Under the pieces are notes generated by a model. It was not told the DNA's origin and did not search any database. It was given only the letters and a program-made list of their open reading frames with translations. DNA of 64,000 bases from positions 5,084,001 through 5,148,000 of the forward strand of contig NZ_CP016594.1 of assembly GCF_001698225.1 (NCBI RefSeq). Reading direction: 5' to 3'. A program made the translations under genes and the position numbers. How positions within the stretch are numbered: the stretch's first letter is position 1; each line of letters starts with the position of its first letter. The stretch comes from Gordonia terrae (GTDB taxonomy: Bacteria > Actinomycetota > Actinomycetes > Mycobacteriales > Mycobacteriaceae). Positions 44,381 through 60,519 of this stretch are shown here, one piece after another.

Positions 44381-45127
44381 CTACGCATCCCGGGCGTTCG
44401 TGACCGCCACCGCCGCCGCCAGGAGCACGAAAGTGAACGCCGCGAAGTACAGCAACGATCCGTAGGCGTTCCAGTGGAAGGTGTCGCTGCCACCCGCGAG
44501 GAAGTTCCAGCCGTTGAGGAACGGCAGGAACGACACGATGTGCTCACCCACACGCGGGAGCACCGACACGATGCGCTCGAGGGCCAGCATCCAGACGAGC
44601 ATGATCGCCACCGCGCCCGCCGAATGCCGCACGAGCGCCCCCACCGCGAGGCCGATCAGCGCGCACAGCATCGCGAAAGCCGGCGTGCCCCAGAGATGTC
44701 GGACGGTCTCGGACCCGGTCAGTGAGACCCCGACACCGGACAGCATCTGCGCGACCACCACCGCGACGACGCACAGGATCGCGACCACTGCGAACGAGAG
44801 TCCGCCGAACACCACCGCCTTCGCGATGAGGACCCGTGGGCGGCGCGGAATCGCGGCGAAGGTCGGGCGGATGGTGCCGAAACGATACTCGGTGGTGACA
44901 CCCAGGATCGCCATGATCGCCAGAACCGCGACCCCGAACTGGTCGACGCCGATCAGGAAGTCGCCGGTGAGGGTGTCGGCCTCGCCGGGACTTCCGTACG
45001 AGGTTCCGGCGACGGCACCGAGCAGCACCGCAATGCCCAGACCCAGCACGACGACGACACCGAGGCACCAGTACGGCGACCGCGTGCTGGCGAGCTTGAT
45101 CCGTTCGGCGTTGATCGCGGCGATCAC
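44381..45127 (-). CDS. ABC-2 type transporter permease
   Basis: 248 aa, six membrane helices: WCLGVVVVLGLGIAVLLGAVAG, FGVAVLAIMAILGVTTEY, SFAVVAILCVVAVVVAQML and others. The start MIAAINAERIKLASTRSPYW and the motif GVTTEYRFGTIRPTFAAIPRRPRVLIAKAV are typical of ABC-2 permeases linked to this ATPase type. GTG start overlaps the ATPase stop (GTGA). Probably drug or lipid export. Confidence 0.86.
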   Translation of the reverse strand: MIAAINAERIKLASTRSPYWCLGVVVVLGLGIAVLLGAVAGTSYGSPGEADTLTGDFLIGVDQFGVAVLAIMAILGVTTEYRFGTIRPTFAAIPRRPRVLIAKAVVFGGLSFAVVAILCVVAVVVAQMLSGVGVSLTGSETVRHLWGTPAFAMLCALIGLAVGALVRHSAGAVAIMLVWMLALERIVSVLPRVGEHIVSFLPFLNGWNFLAGGSDTFHWNAYGSLLYFAAFTFVLLAAAVAVTNARDA

Positions 45128-46062
45128 CGGTTCACTCCCCCCTGATTGTCGGTGGCGGTGTAGTCGACAGCGTGGGCCGTCATCGACATGAACACCTCTT
45201 CCAGCGACGCCGACTCGGCGGAGAGCTCGTGCAACGTGATGCCCGCGGCGGCGGCGAGATCGCCGACGTGATCGGTCGTGGTGTCCGGTATGCGCATCAC
45301 CGGACGCCCGCGATCATCCGGGTCTCCCGGTGCGGGGTTCAGCCCCGCCGCGGCGAGCGCGGCATGCAACTGCTCCAGCTGCGGGCCGCGCACCCGCACC
45401 GACTGCCGAGCCCGTCCGGTGAACTCACCCACCGAGCAGTCGGCGATCAGCCGCCCCCGCCCGATGACGACGAGATGATCTGCGGTGAGCGACATCTCGG
45501 TGAGCAGATGACTCGACACCAGCACCGTTCGACCCTCGGCGGCAAGCTTGCGCATGAATCCGCGGATCCACACGATCCCCTCCGGATCGAGGCCGTTGAC
45601 CGGCTCGTCGAACAACAGCGTGTGCGGGTCGCCGATAAGGGCACCCGCCAGCCCGAGTCGCTGCGACATGCCGAGCGAGAAGCCGCCCGCGCGTTTCTTG
45701 GCCACCGAGGTGAGCCCGACCGTCTCGAGCACCTCGTCCACCCGGGCGACCGGGATCTGGTTGCTCGCCGCCAGCCATCGCAGATGGGAACGCGCACTGC
45801 GGTTCGGGTGCACCCACCGGGCGTCGAGCAGCGCGCCGACCTGACGCAGCGGATGGTCGAGGTCGCGGTAGCGCTGACCGTTGATCGTGGCCGTACCCGA
45901 GGTCGGGCGATCGAGACCGAGCATCATGCGCATCGTGGTCGACTTGCCCGCACCGTTGGGCCCCAGGAAGCCGGTCACCCGTCCTGGCCCGACTTCGAAG
46001 GTGAGGTCGTCGACCGCGCGTTGACCGCCGAAGTCCTTCGTCAGATTCGCTACCCGCAACAC
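45124..46062 (-). CDS. ABC transporter ATPase of the ABC-2 exporter
   Basis: 312 aa. Walker A GPNGAGKSTTMRMMLGLD, signature FSLGMSQRLGLAGAL, Walker B TLLFDEPVNGLDPEG, switch VLVSSHLLTEM. The C-terminal 90 residues are typical of exporters related to daunorubicin or bacitracin resistance. GTG start with TAAGGT six bases before. Operon with the permease. Confidence 0.9.
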   Translation of the reverse strand: MLRVANLTKDFGGQRAVDDLTFEVGPGRVTGFLGPNGAGKSTTMRMMLGLDRPTSGTATINGQRYRDLDHPLRQVGALLDARWVHPNRSARSHLRWLAASNQIPVARVDEVLETVGLTSVAKKRAGGFSLGMSQRLGLAGALIGDPHTLLFDEPVNGLDPEGIVWIRGFMRKLAAEGRTVLVSSHLLTEMSLTADHLVVIGRGRLIADCSVGEFTGRARQSVRVRGPQLEQLHAALAAAGLNPAPGDPDDRGRPVMRIPDTTTDHVGDLAAAAGITLHELSAESASLEEVFMSMTAHAVDYTATDNQGGVNR

Positions 46063-46071
46063 GCCTCGACC

Positions 46072-47118
<1,047 letters not shown>

Positions 47119-47122
<4 letters not shown>

Positions 47123-48183
47123 TCCTCGACTCCTTCCAGGATCGACAGGACCCGCTCCGCGGTACCGGGAGCGAGGACGATCCCATTGCGTCCGTGCCCG
47201 GTCGCCACGACCGTGCGGGCGTCCACGCGGGTGACGAGCGGCAACCCGTCGGCGGTGCACGGCCGCAGGCCGGCCGCCGCTTCGGTCAGCTCATACGTCC
47301 GCAGCCCGGGCATCACCTCGATCGCGTCGGCCAGCAGGTCGGCGACCCCACCGGCCTGCGGCGTCCGGTCGGCCATCCCCGCCGCCTCGTACTGGGTGGC
47401 CCCGACGACGACCCCGTCCTCGCGCGGGACCACGTACACGGCGCGGCCGTGCAGGCGAGCCCGGACGACGTGGTCGGGCGGGGGCACGGACCACCGCGTG
47501 CGACGAAGCCGCAGGATCTCCCCCTTGGCCGGGTGCAGGTCGACGTCCGGCCACAGTGCCGCGGTGCCGAGTCCGGCGGCGAGCAGGACCTGCGCGTCAG
47601 GGCCCAGGTCGTCGACATCGGACAGGGACTCGAGGCGAGCGGAGACGAGTTCCACGCCGGCACTGGTGGCCGCGGCGCGCAGAGCCTCGAGCAGTCGACG
47701 GTTGTCCACCGACCATTCCCCGATCGCGCGGTAGCCACCGACGAGTCGCGAACTCAGTGACGGTTCCAGTGTTCGGATGTCGCGGCCGGTCACCGGCTGC
47801 AGCGCGGCATCAGTGCCGGGCTGACCGGACCAGACGAAGTCGGCGAGGTGCCGCAGATACTCGATGTCGGTGGCCGAGGCCGCGACGAAGAGCGAGTCGG
47901 TGGCGGTGACGACGGCCGGATCGTCGAGTCGTTTCACGAGCGCAGGCCAGCGGCGGACCGACTCGACCGACAGGGCGAGCGATGCCTCCTCGCCGGGGAT
48001 CCCCTCGCCGAGCGAACCGAGCATGCCGCCCGCGACCCACGAGGCGCGCTCCTCGGTGCCGGCGTCGAGTACGCGAACCCGCCACCCGGCGTCGGCCGCG
48101 GCGAGCGCGCACGTCAACCCGATGACGCCGCCGCCCACGACCGTGAGCGGGCGGTGCGCAGGCTTCTGCTGAGGGGAATTCAC
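47119..48183 (-). CDS. thiO: Glycine oxidase ThiO
   Basis: 354 aa FAD enzyme that oxidises glycine to the imine used by ThiG. The N-terminal dinucleotide motif is LTVVGGGVIGLTCALAAADAGWRVRVLDAG. GLRPCTADGLPLV and TGHGRNGIVLAPGTA are typical C-terminal DAO-family motifs. GTG at 48183; the ribosome site GGAAGG lies in the 3' part of the TPP riboswitch. Confidence 0.93.
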
Positions 48184-48189
48184 GCTGGA

Positions 48190-48281
48190 ATCACCTTCCT
48201 TCGCCGGAATGACCCGGATCAGGTTCGACGGTCAGCGGATGGGTCCGCACTCTCAGCCCGGCCGATCCGGGCTCCCGTGTG
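48190..48281 (-). promoter_or_regulatory. TPP riboswitch (THI element) upstream of thiOSG
   Basis: On the minus strand the conserved blocks CGGGCTGAGAG and ACCTGATCCGGGTCATTCCGGCG, ending in GAAGGAAGG, are the hallmarks of the THI box. It lies directly before thiO, with the ribosome site at the end of the aptamer. That position favours control of translation start by thiamine pyrophosphate. Confidence 0.93.
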
Positions 48282-48335
48282 TTCGTGCGGTCCACCCTAC
48301 GCCCGGGCCTCGGGCGTCCGGTTAGCCTGGTCGGC

Positions 48336-49061
48336 GTGACGACCCCGAACCCCACCACGTCAGCGTCCGCGGACTCCGGCCGCGCGGCGGACCGTTGTCG
48401 TCGGCTCTCCGCGGCCCGCCTCTACCTGTGCACCGACGCCCGGCGCGAACGCGGCGACCTCCTCGACTTCGTCGATGCCGCGCTCGCGGGCGGCGTCGAC
48501 ATCGTGCAGCTCCGTGACAAGAACTCACCGGGCGAACGCGAGTTCGGGACCCTCGAGGCGGGGGAGGAACTCGAGATCCTCGCCGGGTTGCGGGCCGTCG
48601 CCGATGCGCACGGCGCATTGCTGGCGGTCAACGACCGCGCCGACATCGCGGCGCTCTCCGGCGCCGATGTCCTGCACGTGGGACAGGGCGACCTCGCGCC
48701 GTCGGCGGCCCGCCGGATCATCGGCCCGGGGGTGATCATCGGCGCCTCGACCCACGACCCCGAGCAAGCCGCCGCCGCGATCGCCGACGAGGACGTCGAC
48801 TACTTCTGCGTCGGCCCGTGCTGGACCACGCCCACCAAACCCGGCCGCGCCGCCGCCGGCCTCGACCTCGTCTCCGCCACTTCGGAAATGCTTTCGAGGA
48901 CACCACAATCGACGAAGCCGTGGTTCGCCATCGGCGGCATCGACGCCGGCCGCGTCGGCGAGGTGACCGCGCTCGGGGCCAGGCGGATCGTCGTCGTCCG
49001 AGCCATCACCGCGGCCGCGGACCCGGCCGCCGCGGCCCGCGACCTCGCCGGGATGCTGTAG
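48336..49061 (+). CDS. thiE: Thiamine-phosphate synthase
   Basis: 241 aa. Joins HMP-PP and thiazole phosphate. [67 protein letters not shown], and [23 protein letters not shown] are conserved ThiE blocks. GTG 48336 is preceded by TAGCCT and seven bases, so it is probably leaderless and escapes the riboswitch, which is on the opposite strand. Confidence 0.93.
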   Translation: MTTPNPTTSASADSGRAADRCRRLSAARLYLCTDARRERGDLLDFVDAALAGGVDIVQLRDKNSPGEREFGTLEAGEELEILAGLRAVADAHGALLAVNDRADIAALSGADVLHVGQGDLAPSAARRIIGPGVIIGASTHDPEQAAAAIADEDVDYFCVGPCWTTPTKPGRAAAGLDLVSATSEMLSRTPQSTKPWFAIGGIDAGRVGEVTALGARRIVVVRAITAAADPAAAARDLAGML

Positions 49062-49078
49062 CGGCTCACCGCCGGCCT

Positions 49079-49120
49079 CGGGCAAACACGTTTGCCCGGT
49101 CGATACCTCGGGTCTATGGT
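49079..49120 (+). promoter_or_regulatory. Palindrome and promoter of the BCAA leader
   Basis: CGGGCAAAC-AC-GTTTGCCCG (49079-49098) has perfect 9-base arms. TTTGCC (49091-49096) and TATGGT (49115-49120), 18 bases apart, form a promoter in which the palindrome covers the -35 box. It may be a repressor operator, or the terminator of thiE, whose stop is 18 bases upstream. Confidence 0.55.
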
Positions 49121-49129
49121 GGACCGATC

Positions 49130-49177
49130 ATGTTGTGCATCACGAGCGTTCTCGTAACCCGCCGCAGCGGGGTCTGA
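49130..49177 (+). CDS. Branched-chain amino-acid leader peptide
   Basis: 15 aa: MLCITSVLVTRRSGV. Seven of the 15 residues are Leu, Ile or Val (LCITSVLV), followed by an Arg pair. It resembles the ilv leader peptides of corynebacteria. It is set between a promoter and an attenuator-like structure. Translation stalling at BCAA codons when charged tRNA is scarce would affect the following hairpins. A GGTGGA lies just before the ATG. Confidence 0.7.
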   Translation: MLCITSVLVTRRSGV

Positions 49178-49206
49178 ATCTGACCGACCCCCCGCTGCGG
49201 GTCGGT
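49162..49206 (+). terminator. Attenuator with two mutually exclusive hairpins
   Basis: Segment CCGCAGCGGGGTC (49162-49174) can pair with GACC-cc-CCGCTGCGG (49186-49200). Alternatively ACCGACCC (49183-49190) pairs with GGGTCGGT (49199-49206). The segment 49186-49190 is shared, so both cannot form together. The leader stop codon (49175-49177) lies in the first hairpin's loop. There is no T-tract. Confidence 0.62.
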
Positions 49207-49255
49207 TGCGCTCTCCAGTCGGTCATCCGTTCTTCGACCGAAATCGGTTAATGAG

Positions 49256-49768
49256 ATGCACCCACTTCATCTGTCCCATCCATCCTGTTCGTGGCATGAG
49301 TGCGGCGACCGCCGCGGTGACGATCTGTTCACCGAGCGGTACGGACGTCCGCTTCCCCCTGGAATGCACGAGGAGGCGACCGGGATGACCTGGCAGGAAT
49401 TCACCGACGAATACTCCCGCGGCGGCGCGATCCGGCTCGGATCATGGTCGGTCGTGTCGTGTCCGGGCGACCTGGTCGAGTGCCGGGCGACGCTCGCGAT
49501 CGCCGACCGCATCAGGTCGTGCAGCGCGGTCGCCGCCGGTCCGGTCGGCGCGATGACCTCGATCCTCCACGACGTCGGCGCCCCGGTTCAGATCGTCCGC
49601 CTGCATCAGCGGGTGGTCGACGGCGTGGTCACGACGTTCCTGCTGTGCGAGAACGACGGCCGCCAGGCGTGGGCCGCCGGCGAGGGTGCGAGCGGCGACG
49701 AGGCCAACGTCCACGCCCTGATCGCCGGCGCGAACCGTTTGCTGGATGTCGCAACCCCTGCTCCCTGA
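49256..49768 (+). CDS. Stand-alone LeuA regulatory (dimer) domain-like protein
   Basis: 170 aa; no catalytic TIM barrel. Residues about 85-165 (VAAGPVGAMTSILHDVGAPVQIVRLHQRVVDGVVTTFLLCENDGRQAWAAGEGASGDEANVHALIAGANRLL) have the strand-and-helix pattern of the C-terminal allosteric domain of 2-isopropylmalate synthase, which binds leucine. The N-terminal region (LFTERYGRPLPPGMHEEATGMTWQEF) also recalls the linker of LeuA. With the BCAA leader upstream this suggests a leucine-binding modulator. I cannot exclude a truncated LeuA relative. Confidence 0.65.
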   Translation: MHPLHLSHPSCSWHECGDRRGDDLFTERYGRPLPPGMHEEATGMTWQEFTDEYSRGGAIRLGSWSVVSCPGDLVECRATLAIADRIRSCSAVAAGPVGAMTSILHDVGAPVQIVRLHQRVVDGVVTTFLLCENDGRQAWAAGEGASGDEANVHALIAGANRLLDVATPAP

Positions 49769-49828
49769 GGAGCGCCCGGAGCTTGCGGAGGGCGCGTCAC
49801 GAAGGGTGTGACGGGTAGGGAGCGGGAC

Positions 49829-50311
49829 TCAGCTCTGGGGGTCGAGCATCGCGATGCGCTCGCGAAGCGTGGGCCAGGCGAGCCCGAACGCCGGGTGCAG
49901 CGGCAGCTGGTCGACGCGCTTCTCGTCGACCCACCGCAGCTCGGTGGATTCGAAGTTGGCGACCGTGCGGACCGGCGAATCGGTCTCGGCGATCACGGTC
50001 GTGTAGGTCCATCCGCCGGGTGACTCGTGGGTGACGACGGCCGCGACGACGCGCAGGTCGTCGCCGGTGATACCGGCTTCTTCCTCGGCTTCGCGAATCG
50101 CCGTGTCGACGGCGCCTTCGTGCGAGTCGCGCGCGCCGCCGGGCAGCGCCCATGTCCCGCCCTGGTGCGACCAGGCGGCGCGATGCTGGAGGAGCACACC
50201 GGTCGATCCCTCCGGCAACGGCGCCCGCAGCAGCAGACCTGCCGCGCCGTGGATACCCCAATATCGTGAACCGTCGGGATCGATCACCCAGCCGTCGCCG
50301 TCGCCGCGCAC
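49829..50311 (-). CDS. mutT3: NUDIX hydrolase MutT3
   Basis: 160 aa. The Nudix box is GGARDSHEGAVDTAIREAEEEAGI, matching GX5EX7REUXEEXGU. Hydrolyses a nucleoside diphosphate-linked substrate such as oxidised dGTP. Start uncertain: GTG 50311 follows AGGAGG by four bases, GTG 50314 is next to it, and the frame runs open to 50731. Position between the LeuA-like gene and glnX matches the thi-mutT3-glnX order of mycobacteria. Confidence 0.85.
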   Translation of the reverse strand: MRGDGDGWVIDPDGSRYWGIHGAAGLLLRAPLPEGSTGVLLQHRAAWSHQGGTWALPGGARDSHEGAVDTAIREAEEEAGITGDDLRVVAAVVTHESPGGWTYTTVIAETDSPVRTVANFESTELRWVDEKRVDQLPLHPAFGLAWPTLRERIAMLDPQS

Positions 50312-50662
50312 CACGCCTCCTCGCAACCCGATCGCGTCGACCGGGTGCCTCCACCGTAAGTGAGACGCGCGCCACCTGCCAGGGAGTCCGCGCAGCGCTT
50401 GCGGATCCCGGGTGGCGAACCCTGAGGCGACCCGGTTGCACGCACTGCGAGCCGAACGGTCGAGGTCGGCGACGCGGGGCCGGTCGAGCCCGAAGGAACC
50501 CCGCCCGATGGCATAGGGTGAAACACGCACGACCCGGTGAACGATGACCCAGATGACACAACACCTGGCGTTGATCGCCCGGTCACGCGAATCCGGAACG
50601 GGGAACCGGTGACCGTACGACCGCACCGGAGACGATCCAGCGTTCGAGAAGGGATCAGGTAG
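50312..50662. other. Intergenic region before glnX
   Basis: Beyond the mutT3 start no gene is convincing; the open frame on the minus strand has no domain. A TAGGGT at 50514-50519 is a candidate -10 box for the glnX operon, leaving a leader of about 140 bases. I see no clear hairpin or operator. Confidence 0.4.
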
Positions 50663-57367
<6,705 letters not shown>

Positions 57368-57616
57368 GGTCACCCCCCGGAGACGATTGCGCGAATACAT
57401 GTTCGATACTAGCGGCTATGCGTATGGAGCGCAATACTTTTCGTTGTCTAGGCGCTGACCGGATCTCGTCGGTGGTGCGTGGTAAAGGCAGCCGATTCTC
57501 GAGCCGTCCTGCGGCTCGGTCATTCATCCGATCGCCGACAAGCGCTCCGGCCCTTCGGTCTTCCGCGACGCCGGCCCTTCTTGAGAGCCGGTACGTCGAC
57601 CTTCGAGTACTCGCCT

Positions 57617-57784
57617 ATGCCGGTTTACCCCGTGGGGGAGGTCATCGTACGAGCCCTGATCGTTGTCCGGCTGTCCCGCGTCAACGACGCTACAACCTTC
57701 CCTGAGCGACGGCTTCAAGCCTGCCGCGAGCTGTGCGCTCAGCGTGGCTATGAGGTCGTCGGAGTGGCTGAGGACGCTGCGTAG
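57617..57784 (+). pseudogene. N-terminal remnant of a large serine recombinase
   Basis: Only 55 codons: ALIVVRLSRVNDATTFPERRLQACRELCAQRGYEVVGVAEDAA. This matches the start of resolvase-type recombinases (strand with the nucleophilic Ser, then QxxxC, then RGYEVVGVAED), but a stop follows at once. The downstream catalytic residues are missing. Marks decayed mobile DNA. Confidence 0.6.
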
Positions 57785-57836
57785 TTGTGGCGGGTCCGTC
57801 GGGGGCGATCCCTGTTTGCGTCACCCCCGACGCTCC

Positions 57837-58973
57837 TCAGATTTCAGCGGCCACACCCTTGAGGAACTGCCTGGTAGCTCGAATGATCTGGGGTACTTCG
57901 GTAATGAGATCCAGTCGATATGCGCCATACTCGATTACGCCGTCACCGACTACCTGGTCGTGTTTGAAGATCGTCAACGCGTCGGGGTGTGGACCGTGGC
58001 GCTCGTTGCCCAACGCCCGATCCTCGATGTGCTCGTACGCGTTTCGAATCTTCGTTACCGCATCGCACGTTGTAGTGATCTCGTTCGGAACTCGAACTAT
58101 CGTGCCGATCGCCGACTCTGCCTGCCTACACATGTCGATGGCTCGACTCAGTGAGACGACGGCCAACTCGGTAGCGCCAACAAGCTCGAAGATCGCTCGA
58201 CTAGTGGCAGGGGCGCCCTCGTGGTCGGACTGGCGAAGCTCCTCGATCCGCCGAAACAGGTTCTGTGCCTGGTCGAGACGTCGCGCAGCTGCAAGCAGGT
58301 ACCGCCGCTTGTCCTCGGAATTGTGTTCCCCGAGGGACATCCACGCCCATAGAACCGGCGTCAAAGGAACGTAGCCGCTGACATCTCGGCCCTCCCATTC
58401 GTCGATGTAGTCCAACTCGACCGCGGGCAGAATCTCCACTTGATCGCCAGGCCTGACGTGGCACCGGCGACCGTCGTCGGGCTCGCCATGCCGCAGAGGT
58501 CTGGCGACGACCTTGCCGTGTTCTTCCCGGACCGGAACGAGCCTCTGGCTTATCAGAAAGCCAGCTGGCCCCTCCGGTTCGGTGTGGATGCTCATGTGTG
58601 AGACGTGTTCCAGGACTACTACTTCGTCGCCCTCGTAGACCGGAATTGGTTCCGAAGCCGGGTCACACGGATCTGCGCTGCGGAGGTACAGGGTCTTACC
58701 GACGCGGGAATGGAATACTGCTCGTTCGGGATGGTCCCAGTTATCACGTTGCACTGTGCCTATGACGCCGACAAGCGTGCGTCCGCCCTCGATCAGATCA
58801 GCCATCGACTGCGTACTGTCATGCGCTTCCACCGCCACATAGTCACAGGTCACGCGATCCGGTTCAACTGTGTTTCGCCACACTTCGGCAAGCACCTCAG
58901 GGTGCTGGTGCTGGCACCCAGGGGAGGACCCCAATACCCCGTCTCCGACCGGGTGGTTATGCGACCGAGTCAT
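57837..58973 (-). CDS. Unknown protein with a HEPN-like Rx4H motif
   Basis: 378 aa, not recognised. The C-terminal third is helical and contains KIRNAYEHIEDRALG; RNAYEH is an Rx4H motif, the catalytic pattern of HEPN RNases used by toxins and defence systems. The middle (VYEGDEVVVLEHVSHMSIHTEPEG, VRPGDQVEILPAVELDYIDEWEG) looks like beta structure. The start is uncertain: ATG 58973 has no ribosome site and ATG 58805 begins a more convincing sequence. Base use is less GC-rich than neighbouring genes. Located in the decayed prophage island. Confidence 0.6.
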   Translation of the reverse strand: MTRSHNHPVGDGVLGSSPGCQHQHPEVLAEVWRNTVEPDRVTCDYVAVEAHDSTQSMADLIEGGRTLVGVIGTVQRDNWDHPERAVFHSRVGKTLYLRSADPCDPASEPIPVYEGDEVVVLEHVSHMSIHTEPEGPAGFLISQRLVPVREEHGKVVARPLRHGEPDDGRRCHVRPGDQVEILPAVELDYIDEWEGRDVSGYVPLTPVLWAWMSLGEHNSEDKRRYLLAAARRLDQAQNLFRRIEELRQSDHEGAPATSRAIFELVGATELAVVSLSRAIDMCRQAESAIGTIVRVPNEITTTCDAVTKIRNAYEHIEDRALGNERHGPHPDALTIFKHDQVVGDGVIEYGAYRLDLITEVPQIIRATRQFLKGVAAEI

Positions 58974-59011
58974 CCCACGAGGGTTTCAGAATCTCGTTTT
59001 TCACTGGACGC

Positions 59012-59025
59012 CCTGATCAGGGCCT
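59012..59025. promoter_or_regulatory. Perfect 14-bp palindrome in the prophage island
   Basis: GCCCTGATCAGGGC lies between the HEPN-like gene (minus strand) and the terminase remnant (plus strand), a suitable position for an operator. No further evidence. Confidence 0.35.
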
Positions 59026-59059
59026 AGTTCGCACTCCCGATCAAGGAGTTGTTACGCCT

Positions 59060-59307
59060 ATGCGGCCACGAATGCCGAAGGGTTCGGGTCGGCGTGCCGG
59101 AAGCTTTGGCGAACCGTGCTCGACAAATACGAGCTGGACTACGAGCCCCACAAGATCGAGATTCTCGCCTACGCCTGCTCGCAAGGGACACCCACCAAAC
59201 TAGTGTCGCCCTCCCTGAGCCGATTCAGCACCAGGGCGCCGAAGGCCGGCATACCGTTCCCGGGAACCCGCGTTCACGCGCAATTGCAGCAGGACGCCGG
59301 GGCCTAG
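59060..59307 (+). pseudogene. Frameshifted remnant of a P27-type terminase small subunit
   Basis: AAGGAG is followed by ATG 59060, which opens with MRPRMPKGSGRRAG. The sequence then continues in a second frame as KLWRTVLDKYELDYEPHKIEILAYAC, the typical start of small terminase subunits. A single-base-level shift near 59100 separates the two. The rest (to the stop at 59307) has no likeness. Confidence 0.5.
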
Positions 59308-59316
59308 TCCGGGAGA

Positions 59317-60519
59317 TCAGCCCCCAACCACCGCCGCCGATTGCCGTGCGATGGCGAGCTCTTCGTTGGTCGGCACGACGAGCACCTCCACTGCACTGTC
59401 ATCCGCCGAGATCCTGCGAGCAGCCTTGCCGCGCATAGTGTTCCGCCCCTCGTCGACGACGATCCCGAATCCTTCCAAGCCCGCCAGCGCACGAGAGCGA
59501 ACGACTGCCGAGTTCTCCCCCACCCCCGCCGTGAAGGTGATGGCATCGACGCGGCCGAGCGCGAAGGCGTAGGCGCCGACATAACGGCGCAGGCGGTGGA
59601 TGTAGACGTCGAAGGCGCGTCGGGCGGAGTCGTCGCCGGAATCCATCAGCTCCGTGATGGCACGGAAGTCGTTCTCCCCGCACAGGCCTCGAAGTCCCGA
59701 CCGTTTGTTGAGCAGTGTGTCGATCTCGCCGACGGACAGGTTCGCCACCCGGTTCAGGTGCAGCACGAGCCCGGGATCCAGATCGCCGCTGCGGGTTCCC
59801 ATCACCAGCCCCTCGAGCGGAGTCATGCCCATGGAGGTGTCGATGGGCTGCCCACCCGCGATGGCCGACGCCGACGCGCCGTTGCCGAGATGCAGCACGA
59901 TCTGGTTCAGCGACGCCGGGTCGCGGTCCAGGAACTCGGCCACCCGCCCGGACACGTACTCATGGCTGGTGCCGTGAAACCCGTAGCGGCGGATGGCATG
60001 CTCGTCGGCGACCGCACGGTCGATCGCGTACGTCGCCGACGCATCCGGGAGCCCGTGGAAGAAGGCGGTGTCGAAGACCGCGACCGACGGGACGTCCGGC
60101 AGCAACTCCTGCGCGGCAAGGATTCCGACCAGATTCGCGGGATTGTGCAACGGTGCCAGCGGGGAGATGCGCTCGATCTCCGAGATCACCTCGGGGGTCA
60201 CGACGGTCGGCTCGTAGAACGACCTGCCGCCGTGGACCACCCGATGCCCGACCGCGCTCAGTCCCGCGTCCGCCAGATCGGTTCCGTTGTCGGCGAAGAA
60301 CCGCTCCGCACGCCGGACCGCGGCGAGATGATCGTCGAGTTCCAGCGTCTCGGTGACCGTCTCGCCGTTCTGTTCATGCGTCATCGACGAGCCGGTGTCG
60401 CCGATCCGCTCCGCGATGCCCTCCGCGAGCACCGTGCCGTCGGCCGGTTGCACCAGTTGATATTTCAACGACGACGAGCCGGCGTTGAACACCAGCACCG
60501 CACCGGACGCCGCGCTCAT
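59317..60519 (-). CDS. ackA: Acetate kinase
   Basis: 400 aa. Converts acetyl phosphate and ADP to acetate and [18 protein letters not shown] is the N-terminal motif; [23 protein letters not shown] and [10 protein letters not shown] are active-site blocks. ATG 60519 overlaps the pta stop (ATGA). Second gene of pta-ackA. Confidence 0.96.
   Translation of the reverse strand: MSAASGAVLVFNAGSSSLKYQLVQPADGTVLAEGIAERIGDTGSSMTHEQNGETVTETLELDDHLAAVRRAERFFADNGTDLADAGLSAVGHRVVHGGRSFYEPTVVTPEVISEIERISPLAPLHNPANLVGILAAQELLPDVPSVAVFDTAFFHGLPDASATYAIDRAVADEHAIRRYGFHGTSHEYVSGRVAEFLDRDPASLNQIVLHLGNGASASAIAGGQPIDTSMGMTPLEGLVMGTRSGDLDPGLVLHLNRVANLSVGEIDTLLNKRSGLRGLCGENDFRAITELMDSGDDSARRAFDVYIHRLRRYVGAYAFALGRVDAITFTAGVGENSAVVRSRALAGLEGFGIVVDEGRNTMRGKAARRISADDSAVEVLVVPTNEELAIARQSAAVVGG

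Larger units (their letters stand above)
57401..59316. mobile_element. Decayed prophage/mobile island between pknG and ackA
   Basis: Contains a truncated serine recombinase, an unrecognised HEPN-like gene and a frameshifted terminase small-subunit remnant. The order I recall for mycobacteria puts pknG and ackA next to each other, so this segment and the DUF222 gene are probably inserted. Boundaries are approximate; I see no attachment repeat. Confidence 0.5.
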
